Both the position numbers and the translations under genes were made by a program. From contig CAZPHD010000007.1 of NCBI GenBank assembly GCA_964586225.1, positions 1 to 64,000 on the forward strand: 64,000 nucleotides of DNA. The letters run 5' to 3'. The notes beneath the pieces were generated by a model. It worked only from the letters and a program-made list of their open reading frames with translations, made no database searches and was not told the DNA's origin. Below, piece after piece: positions 1 to 8,593 of this stretch. Every line of letters begins with the position of its first letter. The stretch's first letter is position 1. The stretch is from JANJUB01 sp964586225. Lineage in GTDB: Bacteria; Armatimonadota; Fimbriimonadia; Fimbriimonadales; Fimbriimonadaceae.

Positions 1-872
1 ACGACCGAGTCGTCAAGCGCAAGGGCCGCCAAAGCGCCACGCTGCACGAACGACGTCGGATTGCTCGTGACTTGGTCTTGGAAGCAAGAAATCGCCTTGG
101 CAACGGGTTCCGGCGCAGCCAGATATCCAATTCGCCAACCCGTCATCGAATAGGTCTTGCTACAACCGGCGATCGTGATCGTCCGATCGTAGACTTCGCG
201 ACCGAGTCCAGCAATTGAGCAATGCTCACCTTCGTAAATGAGCCGCTCGTAGATCTCGTCGCTAATCACCCATAGGTCGTGGCGCATGGCCAGCGCGGCG
301 ATCTCTTTCAGCGTCTCCCGTGGGAACACCGCCCCGGTTGGGTTGCTGGGTGAATTGACCAGAATCGCCTTCGTGTGTGGCGTGATCGCCGCTCTGATAT
401 CTTCGATGGATGGCACGAAGCGATCCTCGGCTCGGGTATGAACAACCTTGACCACCCCGCCCGCAAGCTGGATCTGATCTCGATAGGTCATCCAATAGGG
501 CGCGAAGAGGATCACCTCATCGCCCGGATCGAGCAACACCCAGAGACTGTTGAAGACACTGTGCTTGGCGCCACACGAAGCCACAATCTGAGACGGCTGG
601 TACCGTAGCCCGTTCTCACGCCAGAACTTGTCCGCAACCGCCTCGCGAAGCGCAGGGATGCCGGCGCTCGGCGTGTATTTCGTAAACCCCGACTCAATCG
701 CATCAATGGCCGCTTGGCAGATCGGGTCGGGCGTGTTGAAATCGGGTTCACCGGCGCCAAAAGAAATCACATCCTCACCCGCCGCCTTCATAGAATTGGC
801 TTTGGCGGTGATGGCCAAGGTAGGAGATGGGCGGGCGATGTTCGCCCTGGCGCCAAGGGCCCGGATGCTCAC
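1..872 (-). CDS. aspB: Aspartate aminotransferase, class I (3' end outside window)
   Basis: PLP-dependent transaminase interconverting aspartate/2-oxoglutarate and oxaloacetate/glutamate. About 290 N-terminal residues are present; the C-terminal quarter lies beyond base 1. The N-terminus has the PSPTLAITAKA and GAGEPDF motifs of the family, then NSPSNPTG, SDEIYE and SKTYSMTGWR, whose Lys239 should bind PLP. I chose the GTG at 872 because it gives the family's normal N-terminus; a TATACT box ends 6 bases before it, so the message is probably leaderless. It follows a three-gene operon on the same strand by 22 bp but appears to have its own promoter. Substrate preference cannot be read from sequence. 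Confidence 0.9.
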   Translation of the reverse strand, partial: MSIRALGARANIARPSPTLAITAKANSMKAAGEDVISFGAGEPDFNTPDPICQAAIDAIESGFTKYTPSAGIPALREAVADKFWRENGLRYQPSQIVASCGAKHSVFNSLWVLLDPGDEVILFAPYWMTYRDQIQLAGGVVKVVHTRAEDRFVPSIEDIRAAITPHTKAILVNSPSNPTGAVFPRETLKEIAALAMRHDLWVISDEIYERLIYEGEHCSIAGLGREVYDRTITIAGCSKTYSMTGWRIGYLAAPEPVAKAISCFQDQVTSNPTSFVQRGALAALALDDSV

Positions 873-878
873 TCCGAA

Positions 879-884
879 AGTATA
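879..884 (-). promoter_or_regulatory. -10 box of the aminotransferase gene
   Basis: TATACT on the minus strand, 6 bases before the GTG at 872. No convincing -35 is visible. The spacing puts the transcription start at or near the first base of the start codon. Confidence 0.45.
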
Positions 885-894
885 GCCGAGAGGC

Positions 895-1266
895 TCAAAT
901 CCAAGTCGAAGCACGTCGGAACAACTTGGATGTGATCGGCCTCGGCATCTGGGCGAATACAAAATCCTCCCATCCCACCATGAAGTCAAGTTCGTAACTC
1001 GCCGGGATCGCAATCAACACAAGCGGTACTCCCGCCGTCTTCGGGTTCGCCATCTTCATGTCGTGAAGGCGCTCGTAACCCGCGATCTTGTGCGGCTCGT
1101 CCAGCGAAGCGACAAGATCGACAAAGATCAGGTCTGCGCCTTCGCACGCCTCTATCAGCGACTCCTTACTGTCCACAACCAGCAATTCATCTGAGGGCAG
1201 GAAAGCATCCGGCGCATTGAACGCATCAATGATCTCCTGATCGTGACTAAGCAACACGTAGCGCAT
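895..1266 (-). CDS. Degenerate receiver-like protein, 123 aa
   Basis: Function unknown. The order of elements resembles a response-regulator receiver domain: N-terminal strand MRYVLLSHD, a strand ending in an acidic residue (ADLIFVDLVAS, near residue 50), a later hydrophobic strand VPLVLIAI, and a C-terminal segment FAQMPRPITSKLF in place of the conserved Lys loop. There is no DNA-binding output domain. The start is the ATG at 1266. The gene is 31 bp downstream of the sarcosine-oxidase-like gene and probably the last gene of that operon. A pseudo-receiver role is inferred from fold-like pattern only. Confidence 0.6.
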   Translation of the reverse strand: MRYVLLSHDQEIIDAFNAPDAFLPSDELLVVDSKESLIEACEGADLIFVDLVASLDEPHKIAGYERLHDMKMANPKTAGVPLVLIAIPASYELDFMVGWEDFVFAQMPRPITSKLFRRASTWI

Positions 1267-1297
1267 TCTTGATTCTACAGACGGCGAAGTTGCGTCA

Positions 1298-2326
1298 TCA
1301 GCCGCGCCAGAATCGCGGCCATTCGTTCGCTTGCCGTTTGCCCTCGGCAAAGTCCGCCAGTCGCTGGCCCACCCAGGGACCAAACTTGAATCCATGCCCA
1401 CTGCAAGGCGACGCCCAGATGACGCCATCACGCTCGCCCCAACGAAAGTCTTCGTCATCCGTGTTCGTGTAAAGGCACGTGACCACCTCGATGACCTCCG
1501 GACTTGCCACACCCAAACGCTCGCGAGCAAACTGCTCAATCCGGCGAAGCATCGCCTCATCAGCCGGTCGGGCGTCGCCGCTCGGATCGATCTGAAGTCC
1601 CGGCGTGTGGACGCCAATCTTCACGGAAGTCGCTCCCCACTCGCTCGGAAAGCCGTACACGAAGTCCGGCGTATCCTCAATGAACACCGGCCCGCGCCAC
1701 GACTGACCTAGCTCCACGTAGGCGACAGTTTGACAAGTAACCTTGGCCTCCACGCCAAACATCTCCGGTGCCCAAGCCCCCACGCACGCGATCACGCGGT
1801 CGAAGTTGTCGGTGAGCGTCCATGGATCGGCGGCTTCTTCAACGAAAATCGCCCCTTGCTGCATGGCTAAGTCAAGGCTGGCGTTGACAGCCGCCCCGGC
1901 ATTGACCCAGCCCGCTTCCGGTGTAAGGACCGCAACCTCATGCGACCGAATCTGAAGGTTCCACCGTTCGGCGGCGTCAGGCCCCGAAACAACTTCGTGA
2001 GCCACGCGAAGCTCGGCGAGGCTCCGGATCGTGTCTGCTAACATCGCTGACTCCGGATGCCCAAACATGATCAAGCCGACTTCGTGCAAGAAGTCTCCAG
2101 AGGTCCTCGCCTGCAGTTCGCGCCACATCGGGTAGCCCTCCACCATGATCTCGGTGAAGAACGGATCGGGATAGGCCGCACGAACAATCCGCGATCGCCC
2201 GTGTGAACTCCCCCGCTTGTGACCTAGTGGGTAGCGGTCGTAAACGGTGACCTGATGGCCGCGATCTGTCAGCGCGAGGGCGGTGCTGACCCCCATGATC
2301 CCCGCGCCGATGACCGCAATGTTCAT
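1298..2326 (-). CDS. FAD-dependent oxidoreductase, monomeric sarcosine oxidase / N-methyl amino acid oxidase type
   Basis: 342-residue amine oxidase of the DAO/MSOX family. The N-terminus has the dinucleotide-binding motif GAGIMG (7-12), followed by SSHGRSRIVR, the flavin-contacting His-Gly-x-x-Arg segment of sarcosine oxidases. Near the C-terminus CLYTNT (Cys284) and SGHGFKF match the region carrying the covalent flavin cysteine and the active-site loop. It likely oxidises a secondary amine such as sarcosine or an N-methyl amino acid, releasing H2O2. It starts 1 base after the stop of the upstream sugar isomerase-like gene, so both are co-expressed. The exact substrate is not predictable. 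Confidence 0.87.
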   Translation of the reverse strand: MNIAVIGAGIMGVSTALALTDRGHQVTVYDRYPLGHKRGSSHGRSRIVRAAYPDPFFTEIMVEGYPMWRELQARTSGDFLHEVGLIMFGHPESAMLADTIRSLAELRVAHEVVSGPDAAERWNLQIRSHEVAVLTPEAGWVNAGAAVNASLDLAMQQGAIFVEEAADPWTLTDNFDRVIACVGAWAPEMFGVEAKVTCQTVAYVELGQSWRGPVFIEDTPDFVYGFPSEWGATSVKIGVHTPGLQIDPSGDARPADEAMLRRIEQFARERLGVASPEVIEVVTCLYTNTDDEDFRWGERDGVIWASPCSGHGFKFGPWVGQRLADFAEGKRQANEWPRFWRG

Positions 2327-2327
2327 G

Positions 2328-3317
2328 TCAGTCCCGCGCCCAGAACATTTCGCCCGCCGGTTGCGAAATGATCGACTGCTTCAGCACGTCGACCGCCTTT
2401 CGCAGCCCCTCGATCGGCGACATCAGGCCGTCCTCATGCTCAATCGAGAGCACGTAGTCGTATCCGACCATGCGAAGATTCGAGATGAAGTCCTTCCACC
2501 ACTCGATCCCATGGCCATAACCCACGGAGCGAAACACCCACGACCGCTCCAAAATGTCGCCGTAGCTCTTGGTGTCCAAGTTGCCGTTGCGCGCGGAGTT
2601 GTACGGATCAACGCGGTTGTCCTTGGCATGGACGTGGAACAGCGCGCCTTCCGCGGCAAGCTCACGCACCGCCGCGATGGGGTCGATACCCTGCCACCAA
2701 AGGTGCGACGGATCGAAGTTCGCACCAATCCGCGGACCTACCGCGTTGCGAAGGCGCAGCAGGTTGTCGTTCGCGTAGCAGATGAAGCCAGGATGCATCT
2801 CAATCGCGAAGTTAACGTTGTATTCGTCGAGCAGTCGATGTTGCTCCTTCCAATAGGGGATGGCCACCTCGTTCCACTGCCACTGAAGAATGTCGCGATA
2901 CTCGTCAGGCCACGCGCAGGTCACCCAGTTCGGATTGACAGCGTTGGGTCCATCACCAGGGCATCCGCTAAAACCATTCACGCACGGCACGCCCAGCGCC
3001 GAAGCCAGCTTCACCGAGTTCACAAACGCCCGGTGGTGATCTTCGGCGACGGCACGGACCGGGTGCAATGCGTTGCCGTGGCAAGAAATCGCGGAGATCA
3101 TGAGGCCCCGCTTCTCAACCTCGCGCACGAGCTCGGCCCGCTTGCCGGCGTCATTGATGAGCGCCTCGACCGCCTCGTGAGTGCCGCCAAGGTGCGACGA
3201 GCCGGGGTAGGCGCCCGCGCCAAACTCAACGGCCTCAATGCCTTCAGCCTGAATGATATCGAGGGCCTCGCCAAGGGGCCGGTCACCGAACAACGCGGTA
3301 AAGATGCCGATCTTCAT
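2328..3317 (-). CDS. Sugar phosphate isomerase/epimerase family protein (xylose isomerase-like TIM barrel)
   Basis: 329 residues, starting at MKIGIFTALF. Characteristic TIM-barrel segments are GIEAVEFGAG, MISAISCHGNAL, FAIEMHPGF, IGANFDPSHL, LFHVHAKDN and YVLSIEHED; the Glu, Asp-x-x-His, His and Glu residues in these are the usual divalent-metal ligands. It probably isomerises or epimerises a sugar or inositol derivative. It heads an operon with the sarcosine-oxidase-like gene (1-base gap) and is divergent from dapA, with 35 bp between the two starts. An upstream in-frame ATG overlapping dapA's start was not chosen because the protein would gain a non-homologous Cys-rich extension. Confidence 0.85.
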   Translation of the reverse strand: MKIGIFTALFGDRPLGEALDIIQAEGIEAVEFGAGAYPGSSHLGGTHEAVEALINDAGKRAELVREVEKRGLMISAISCHGNALHPVRAVAEDHHRAFVNSVKLASALGVPCVNGFSGCPGDGPNAVNPNWVTCAWPDEYRDILQWQWNEVAIPYWKEQHRLLDEYNVNFAIEMHPGFICYANDNLLRLRNAVGPRIGANFDPSHLWWQGIDPIAAVRELAAEGALFHVHAKDNRVDPYNSARNGNLDTKSYGDILERSWVFRSVGYGHGIEWWKDFISNLRMVGYDYVLSIEHEDGLMSPIEGLRKAVDVLKQSIISQPAGEMFWARD

Positions 3318-3352
3318 CGCGTCGGTTTTACCGCGCAAGTCACAATAGAGAC

Positions 3353-4240
3353 ATGGACACACGCTTCATCGGTTGCGGCACTGCCTTGGTTACCCCGTTC
3401 AATGCCGACGGCAAACTGGACGAGAGCACGCTTCGCCGCCTCGTGAAGCGCCAGATCGATGAGGGCATCACCTTCCTCGTGCCGTGCGGAACTACCGGCG
3501 AGAGCCCGACCCTTTCGCACGCCGAGAAGCTCCGCGTGGTTCAGATCACGGTCGAAGAGGCCGCCGGTCGAGTTCCCGTCGTCGGCGGAGCGGGCGGCTA
3601 CGATACGGCCGAGGTGATCGGCCTCGCTCAGGAGTACACCGAGCTCGGGGTGGACGCCATCCTCAGCGTGACGCCCTACTACAACAAGCCGAGCCAAGCT
3701 GGACTGATCGCCCACTACCATGCCGTTGCCGAGGCGGTAAAGCTTCCAATCATCCTGTACAGTGTTCAGCCCCGAACGAACGTCAACATCGAGGTCCCGA
3801 CCTTGCTGGAGTTGGCTCAAGTGCCCAACATTATCGGTGTCAAAGAAGCGAGCGGCAACATCGGCCAAATCGCTTCCATCATCCATCGCGCCCCGAAGGA
3901 CTTCCTGGTTTTGAGCGGCGACGATGCGATCACGCTACCGCTGGTCGCCCTGGGCGGACATGGCGTGATCTCGGTTGCCTCAAACGAGATTCCAGGCGAA
4001 ATGACGAAGCTCGCCCAGAGTGCCTACGAAGGCGACTGGGAGACGGCACGCGCACTTCACAACCGCTTCCTGCCGCTCATGGAGATCAACTTCTGCGAAC
4101 CCAACCCGCAGCCCGTCAAGACGGCCATGGAAATGATGGGGTTGCTCGAAGCCCATGTGCGGCTCCCCCTCATTCCCGTCTCCAACACCAACCGCGACCG
4201 CATCGCGGCGGTGATGGAGGCGGTTGGAGTTAGCAGTTAG
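3353..4240 (+). CDS. dapA: 4-hydroxy-tetrahydrodipicolinate synthase
   Basis: Condenses pyruvate with aspartate semialdehyde in the lysine/diaminopimelate pathway. 295 residues, normal length. Visible are GTTGE (pyruvate site), TPYYNKP (109-113), Tyr136 in YSVQPR (family norm YNVPxR, so Ser and Gln-Pro are unusual), Arg141, and the Schiff-base Lys164 in GVKEASGN. CACAAT ends 6 bases before the ATG, suggesting a leaderless message. The last residues and the stop codon are written in a 7-bp tandem repeat that continues beyond the gene. It could in principle be another NAL-family aldolase, but the motif set fits DapA best. Confidence 0.9.
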   Translation: MDTRFIGCGTALVTPFNADGKLDESTLRRLVKRQIDEGITFLVPCGTTGESPTLSHAEKLRVVQITVEEAAGRVPVVGGAGGYDTAEVIGLAQEYTELGVDAILSVTPYYNKPSQAGLIAHYHAVAEAVKLPIILYSVQPRTNVNIEVPTLLELAQVPNIIGVKEASGNIGQIASIIHRAPKDFLVLSGDDAITLPLVALGGHGVISVASNEIPGEMTKLAQSAYEGDWETARALHNRFLPLMEINFCEPNPQPVKTAMEMMGLLEAHVRLPLIPVSNTNRDRIAAVMEAVGVSS

Positions 4241-4376
4241 CAGTTAGCAGTTAGCAGTTGGCAGTTAGCAGTTAGCAGTTAGCAGTTAGCAGCGAGACGA
4301 GATTCGGGCACTTCGTTTCGGTGACAATCTTCTTTACTGCTAACTGCCAACTGCCAACTGCTAACCTGCCAACTGC
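4228..4376. repeat. AGTTAGC heptamer array with inverted second arm
   Basis: Nine head-to-tail copies of AGTTAGC (one is AGTTGGC) run from 4228 to 4290; inverted copies GCTAACT/GCCAACT run from 4339 to 4376. The arms could pair into a long stem with a loop of about 45 bases. The array starts inside dapA and supplies its final codons and TAG stop, and it ends about 10 bases before the stop of the convergent BNR gene. It may act as a bidirectional terminator; that is inference. Confidence 0.85.
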
Positions 4377-4386
4377 AAGCTATCCC

Positions 4387-6993
4387 TCACCTCGGCGGCG
4401 ACGCCTGGCCCGTGTCCGTCACATCTTCAACCTTTACCGAGGAGATGTACTCTTTGCCGTCTGCGATCAGCGTGACTCGGTAGTCACCCGGACGGATCGG
4501 CGTTCGACCGCGAGCGTTCCAATACACCACGTTGACGCCCGGTGTCTTCGCAACATCGCGCTCGAAGACGGCACGTCCTTCGATGTCGGAAACCACGACC
4601 TTGGCCTCCTTCACTTCCTGGCGCAGGTAGTAACTGATGTGGGTGCCCGGCTGCGTGTTTGGAGACTGCCAAACGCCGTCCCCATCCCAGTTCTTGCCGC
4701 TGACGCGGCCGAACTGGTAGATCGGTGCTGGCTTCGCCAAGTGTGCATCCTTCGCAAGATTTTCCGCGGTCAGCTCTTCTAGAACAGAGTAAGGAACCGT
4801 CCAGATCGAACGACCGTGCGTGCCCACCACAATGTCGCCATCGCGCGGATGGAGCACGAGGTCATGAACAGGAACGGTCGGGAAGCCTCCGCCCACAAAC
4901 GGGTTCCAGCTCTTACCGCGATCCAGCGACACATACATGCCAAGCTCGGTGCCTAGCAAGAGCAAGTTCGCATTGCGCAAGCCTTCCTTAATCACGTAGG
5001 TCGGATCGTTATCGGGCAGGTTGTTCTTGATCGGAGTCCACGTCTTGCCGTAGTCTTCGGTGACGTAAACGTAGGTCTTGTAATCGTTGTTGCGATGACC
5101 GTCGAACGTGGCGTAGCACCGCCCGACCACGAAGCGCGAGGCCGTGACCCGAGAGCACCAGGTGTTGGCTGGCAGATCAGGAATGTTCAACGTGACGTTC
5201 TTCCAGTCGCGACCATCATTCTCGCTCACTTGGACTTGACCGTCGTCGGTTCCAACCCACAGCACGCCGCGCCGAATCGGCGACTCGCTAATCGTGATGA
5301 TCGTGCAATGTCGCTCCGCACCGGTGTTCTCTGGGCTCGCTGAGTTCACACCCGGTCGAAGCTTGGTCTCATCATTGGTCGTTAGGTCCGGCGAAATGAC
5401 CTCCCAGTTGTCGCCTCGGTTTACCGATCGGAACAACACATTGCCGCCAAAGAACACGGTCTTTGAGTTGTGTGGTGAGAGGTGGATGGGCGAGCTCCAG
5501 TTGAAGCGCCACGCCTGTCCTTGAGCCGGACGGGGGAACGTGTTGTTGGCATTCGGCCGAATGGAACGCTGCCCACCTGCCTTCAAGTCGATCCGATACA
5601 GCGCTCCACCCTGACTCTCGGCGTAAACCGTGGTCCAATCCTCGGGATCCACTTGCACGTGGAATCCATCACCGCCTGCGTACGTGAACGCGTCGAAGTT
5701 CGTTGGGCCGCCGTTCCACGTTTGAGTTGGTGTCGTCCACGAGCCGTTGTCCTGCAACCCACCATAGACCCAATACGGCTTGCGCATGTCAGCGGCAATG
5801 GCATAGAACTGCCCGAGCGGCATCGTGTGCAAGTGCTGCCAGGTCGCGCCTCTATCCCGCGTCACCGCCATGCCGCCATCCTCACCCACGATGATGTGAT
5901 TCGAGTCAGCCGGGTTGATCCAAAACGAGTGGAAGTCGACGTGAATCGAGATTGGGAACCGCGTCAGGGTCTTGCCTCCATCGGAGCTTTGGAGCACCTG
6001 CACACCCGGGACGTAAACCCGATTAGGATCGTTCGGATCGATGCGCGGAAGGCTGAAGTAGAACGGCCGTGGATTCTGCGCGTTCACTCGGGTCCAGCTT
6101 TCGCCGCCATCCTCCGAACGGAATAGCCCACCCTCGCGCTTGTTGTCCGCAACGTTGCGATGCTCGATCGTCGCGATCATGATCTTCGGATTCTTCTTGT
6201 GGTAGTCAAGCCCGATGCGGCCCAAGATGCCCGGCGATGGGATTCCCTTGGTGATCTTCTTCCAGGTCTTGCCACCGTTCGTGGTCTTGAAGAGAGCGCT
6301 GCCGGGGCCACCGCTCGTCCAGTCATACGCTTTCCGCAACTTCTCCCAGCCCGCCGTCATGAGCTCGTTCGGATTCTTGGGATTCATGACCAGATCGATG
6401 AAGCCGGTCTTCTCGTCAACGTAAAGAACCTTGTTCCAGGTCTTGCCGCCGTCGGTGGTATTGTAGATGCCCCGATCTGGGTTGAAACCCCAAAGATCAC
6501 CCATACCTGCCGCATAGGCGATGTCATGGTTCTTGGGATGAATCACGATCTTCGAGAAATGGCGACACTCCTTCAGACCCATGTGAGTCCACGTCTTGCC
6601 GCCATCCGTGGTCTTGTAGATTCCGTCACCCCAACTGACCGAGTTGCGGCTGCTGGCCTCGCCCATGCCGACGTACACGACGTTGGGATCGGTAGCCGAG
6701 ACCGCGATCGCCCCGTAACCCGACGACCCCGTCCTAGTGAGCACCGGAGTCATCGTGAATCCGCCATTTTCGGTCTTCCACACCCCTCCCGCCGCAGTAG
6801 CGACATAGAAGATGCTCGGGTTCTTCTCAAAGATGGCGATGTCGGAGATCCGACCTCCCATCGTGGTCGGGCCAACGTTCCTCGCCGGAAGGTTGGCGAT
6901 CAGTGATGCGTGCGGCGGAAGCTGCGGTTGCGGCTCCGTCTCCTGGCCGAACGCCAGAACGGGCACCAAGGCAAGCAGAAGCGCAAATCTCAT
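4387..6993 (-). CDS. Exported BNR/Asp-box repeat protein (sortilin/VPS10-like beta-propeller)
   Basis: 868 residues. The signal peptide MRFALLLALVPVLAFGQ is followed by about ten Asp-box motifs of the form S/T-x-D-x-G-x-x-W (KTTDGGKTW, NTTDGGKTW, RSEDGGESW, VTRDRGATW, VTEDYGKTW, SLDRGKSW), typical of sialidase/sortilin-type beta-propellers. The C-terminal 80 residues (VVVSDIEGRAVFE ... PGDYRVTL) resemble the FlgD/PorSS-type Ig-like domain of secreted proteins. The start at 6993 has GGGGGA about 10 bases upstream. Such proteins are often annotated as glycosyl hydrolases, but no catalytic residues are recognisable, so an enzyme activity is not claimed. Confidence 0.85.
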   Translation of the reverse strand: MRFALLLALVPVLAFGQETEPQPQLPPHASLIANLPARNVGPTTMGGRISDIAIFEKNPSIFYVATAAGGVWKTENGGFTMTPVLTRTGSSGYGAIAVSATDPNVVYVGMGEASSRNSVSWGDGIYKTTDGGKTWTHMGLKECRHFSKIVIHPKNHDIAYAAGMGDLWGFNPDRGIYNTTDGGKTWNKVLYVDEKTGFIDLVMNPKNPNELMTAGWEKLRKAYDWTSGGPGSALFKTTNGGKTWKKITKGIPSPGILGRIGLDYHKKNPKIMIATIEHRNVADNKREGGLFRSEDGGESWTRVNAQNPRPFYFSLPRIDPNDPNRVYVPGVQVLQSSDGGKTLTRFPISIHVDFHSFWINPADSNHIIVGEDGGMAVTRDRGATWQHLHTMPLGQFYAIAADMRKPYWVYGGLQDNGSWTTPTQTWNGGPTNFDAFTYAGGDGFHVQVDPEDWTTVYAESQGGALYRIDLKAGGQRSIRPNANNTFPRPAQGQAWRFNWSSPIHLSPHNSKTVFFGGNVLFRSVNRGDNWEVISPDLTTNDETKLRPGVNSASPENTGAERHCTIITISESPIRRGVLWVGTDDGQVQVSENDGRDWKNVTLNIPDLPANTWCSRVTASRFVVGRCYATFDGHRNNDYKTYVYVTEDYGKTWTPIKNNLPDNDPTYVIKEGLRNANLLLLGTELGMYVSLDRGKSWNPFVGGGFPTVPVHDLVLHPRDGDIVVGTHGRSIWTVPYSVLEELTAENLAKDAHLAKPAPIYQFGRVSGKNWDGDGVWQSPNTQPGTHISYYLRQEVKEAKVVVSDIEGRAVFERDVAKTPGVNVVYWNARGRTPIRPGDYRVTLIADGKEYISSVKVEDVTDTGQASPPR

Positions 6994-7069
6994 TCGGTAA
7001 ATCCCCCGTAACCCTACTTGCCCCAGATTGCGACAAGTTTCCCATTTTGCACGGATGTTGCGGCCCATG

Positions 7070-7531
7070 TCATTCCGGCAGACGAAACCGCGAGTCGATC
7101 GCGTCTTCGTGCCGAATCTCGTCGACCGGCTCGGACTTGCCCCAACCCGCGTAAAGCTGGTCAGGGAAGTTCAGAACGAACGCGTCGCGATCTCCGATGT
7201 TTCGGTAGGCGTGCACCACGCCTGGAGGCACAATCACAAGGGTCGGTGCTTCGCTGCCCATGCGAAACACCTCAGCGCACTGCGGATTGCCAGGACGGTT
7301 TTCCCACAGATACAAGTCGTAAGCACCATCAATGAAGGCAAACCCGTCGGTCTGGCGGACATGCTCGTGCGGTCCGCGGGCGATCCCGGGATGGGTCACA
7401 CTCAGATAGCTCATGACCGGTCGAAAGCCGCCGGGCAACTCATCGTGGCGGAACAACTCCGTCAACCAGCCACGTGCATCGGCAAAACGTTTCAAGGGGA
7501 TGAGGTGGACCCCTGCCATCTGGGATTGCAT
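7070..7531 (-). CDS. RmlC-like cupin, dTDP-4-dehydrorhamnose 3,5-epimerase family
   Basis: 153 residues, shorter than classical RmlC (about 180). A cupin core is visible: FADARGWLTELF, GPHEHVRQTDGF with candidate catalytic His, an LYLWENR strand, VIVPPGVVHAYRN, and C-terminal FPDQLYAG. It probably epimerises a dTDP-4-keto-6-deoxyhexose on the way to rhamnose or a related sugar. rmlB and rmlA lie 39 kb away in the same window, so the pathway genes are scattered. Start at 7531 or 7519 (MAGV); neither has a clear ribosome binding site. It lies 76 bp upstream of the BNR gene on the same strand. Confidence 0.75.
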   Translation of the reverse strand: MQSQMAGVHLIPLKRFADARGWLTELFRHDELPGGFRPVMSYLSVTHPGIARGPHEHVRQTDGFAFIDGAYDLYLWENRPGNPQCAEVFRMGSEAPTLVIVPPGVVHAYRNIGDRDAFVLNFPDQLYAGWGKSEPVDEIRHEDAIDSRFRLPE

Positions 7532-7662
7532 GTGAGATTATGGTCTGTGCAGCTGTTCCCTCTCACATACTCGTACATATGACAGGTTGTTACCCGCAAA
7601 AACACTTGATTAGCTAGTTCGAACATGCCCTATCGGCACGAAACCTGCATCATAGGGTTGTC

Positions 7663-8205
7663 ATGAATATTCGCGGCATCATTCTTTCCGGCCTGCTTGT
7701 AGGAGGCGCCTCGCTGTCTCTTGCGCAGAGCCGTTCTTCTTTCCAAGTCGTCACCGGCCTTACCGGGCTCAACTCGTCCCTTACCGGCATGACGCTTGAA
7801 ACAGCGTTGGGGGTCGGCAGCACGTTCATTTTGGGCGGCGACACCTACACGATCAAGGACGTCTTTGGCATTTGGTTGCTCGACGACAATAACGACCTTG
7901 CGGCGACGGGTTCGAACTCATCCCCATGGTCGTACAACGACAACTATGCGGGAACGGGCGGCATTGCGGGATGGAAGACCAACCCGAACACTGGCATTAC
8001 GCCCGGCAACTCGCAAACGCTGACTTACACGTCGCTGACGGGCACGCCCGAGCACTTCGGCTATCACGTGCGACTCACGTCCAACCTCTCGGGCGGAGGC
8101 AGCGATACGCTCTTCATCCAGGGTCAGCCGGTCCCCGAGCCCGCCACCATGGCCGTCCTCGGCATCGGCGCTCTCGCCATGGCTCGTCGACGACGACGCA
8201 ACTGA
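7663..8205 (+). CDS. PEP-CTERM exported protein, 180 aa
   Basis: Signal peptide (MNIRGIILSGLLVGGASLSLAQS), a Ser/Thr/Gly-rich mature region of unknown function, and a C-terminal PEP-CTERM tail: VPEPATM, a hydrophobic stretch VLGIGALAM, then ARRRRRN. In known systems such tails are processed by an exosortase after export, with surface or matrix retention; no exosortase lies in this window. The gene stands alone, divergent from the cupin gene (131 bp between), and is followed by a strong hairpin. A second PEP-CTERM protein is at 22744-23505. Confidence 0.88.
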   Translation: MNIRGIILSGLLVGGASLSLAQSRSSFQVVTGLTGLNSSLTGMTLETALGVGSTFILGGDTYTIKDVFGIWLLDDNNDLAATGSNSSPWSYNDNYAGTGGIAGWKTNPNTGITPGNSQTLTYTSLTGTPEHFGYHVRLTSNLSGGGSDTLFIQGQPVPEPATMAVLGIGALAMARRRRRN

Positions 8206-8212
8206 CTCCTTT

Positions 8213-8250
8213 CCCCCCGTGCCTAACTTCTCCATGTCGGGCACGGGGGG
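8213..8250 (+). terminator. Hairpin terminator after PEP-CTERM gene
   Basis: Perfect 11-bp stem: CCCCCCGTGCC pairs with GGCACGGGGGG across a 16-base loop, 7 bases after the stop codon. There is no T-run, so termination may be Rho-assisted or the hairpin may protect the 3' end. Confidence 0.6.
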
Positions 8251-8366
8251 CACGCCATATACGGCACCCGTCCCAGCTCTACCTGGTTGAACCACCGCTT
8301 CCCTACCACGGCGGTGCGCACACCGAACGCCAGCAGAGGCTACTAGGTGGCGCATCAGGTTCCTGG

Positions 8367-8372
8367 TATAAT
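8367..8372 (+). promoter_or_regulatory. Extended -10 promoter of first Cys-rich operon
   Basis: TATAAT preceded by TGG gives an extended -10; no clear -35. The intergenic stretch 8251-8593 holds this promoter and, from 8433, a short reading frame of uncertain status (see rejected items); nothing else is recognised there. Confidence 0.45.
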
Positions 8373-8593
8373 TACTGGGTTTCATCAAAAATAAAAAACC
8401 CACAGCAAAGTGTCGTACACTGTGAGAAGAACATGGTAAAGACACTAGGGGCATCATGGAAGGGAATCTTCTTTGCAAGCATTATGTACTTTGTAGCGTG
8501 TTATCTCGCGCTGAAGGACCCCGTAACACGTGGGCTGTGGCTTCACATAACAAGGGCCGGACTTCTGAGCCCGTCTGCCGCAGACTGCGCCAC

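Noticed and set aside
2283..3446. Long plus-strand reading frame opposite the oxidase and isomerase genes
   Set aside because: It is antisense to two well-supported genes, and its translation is Arg/Val/His-rich without recognisable domains.
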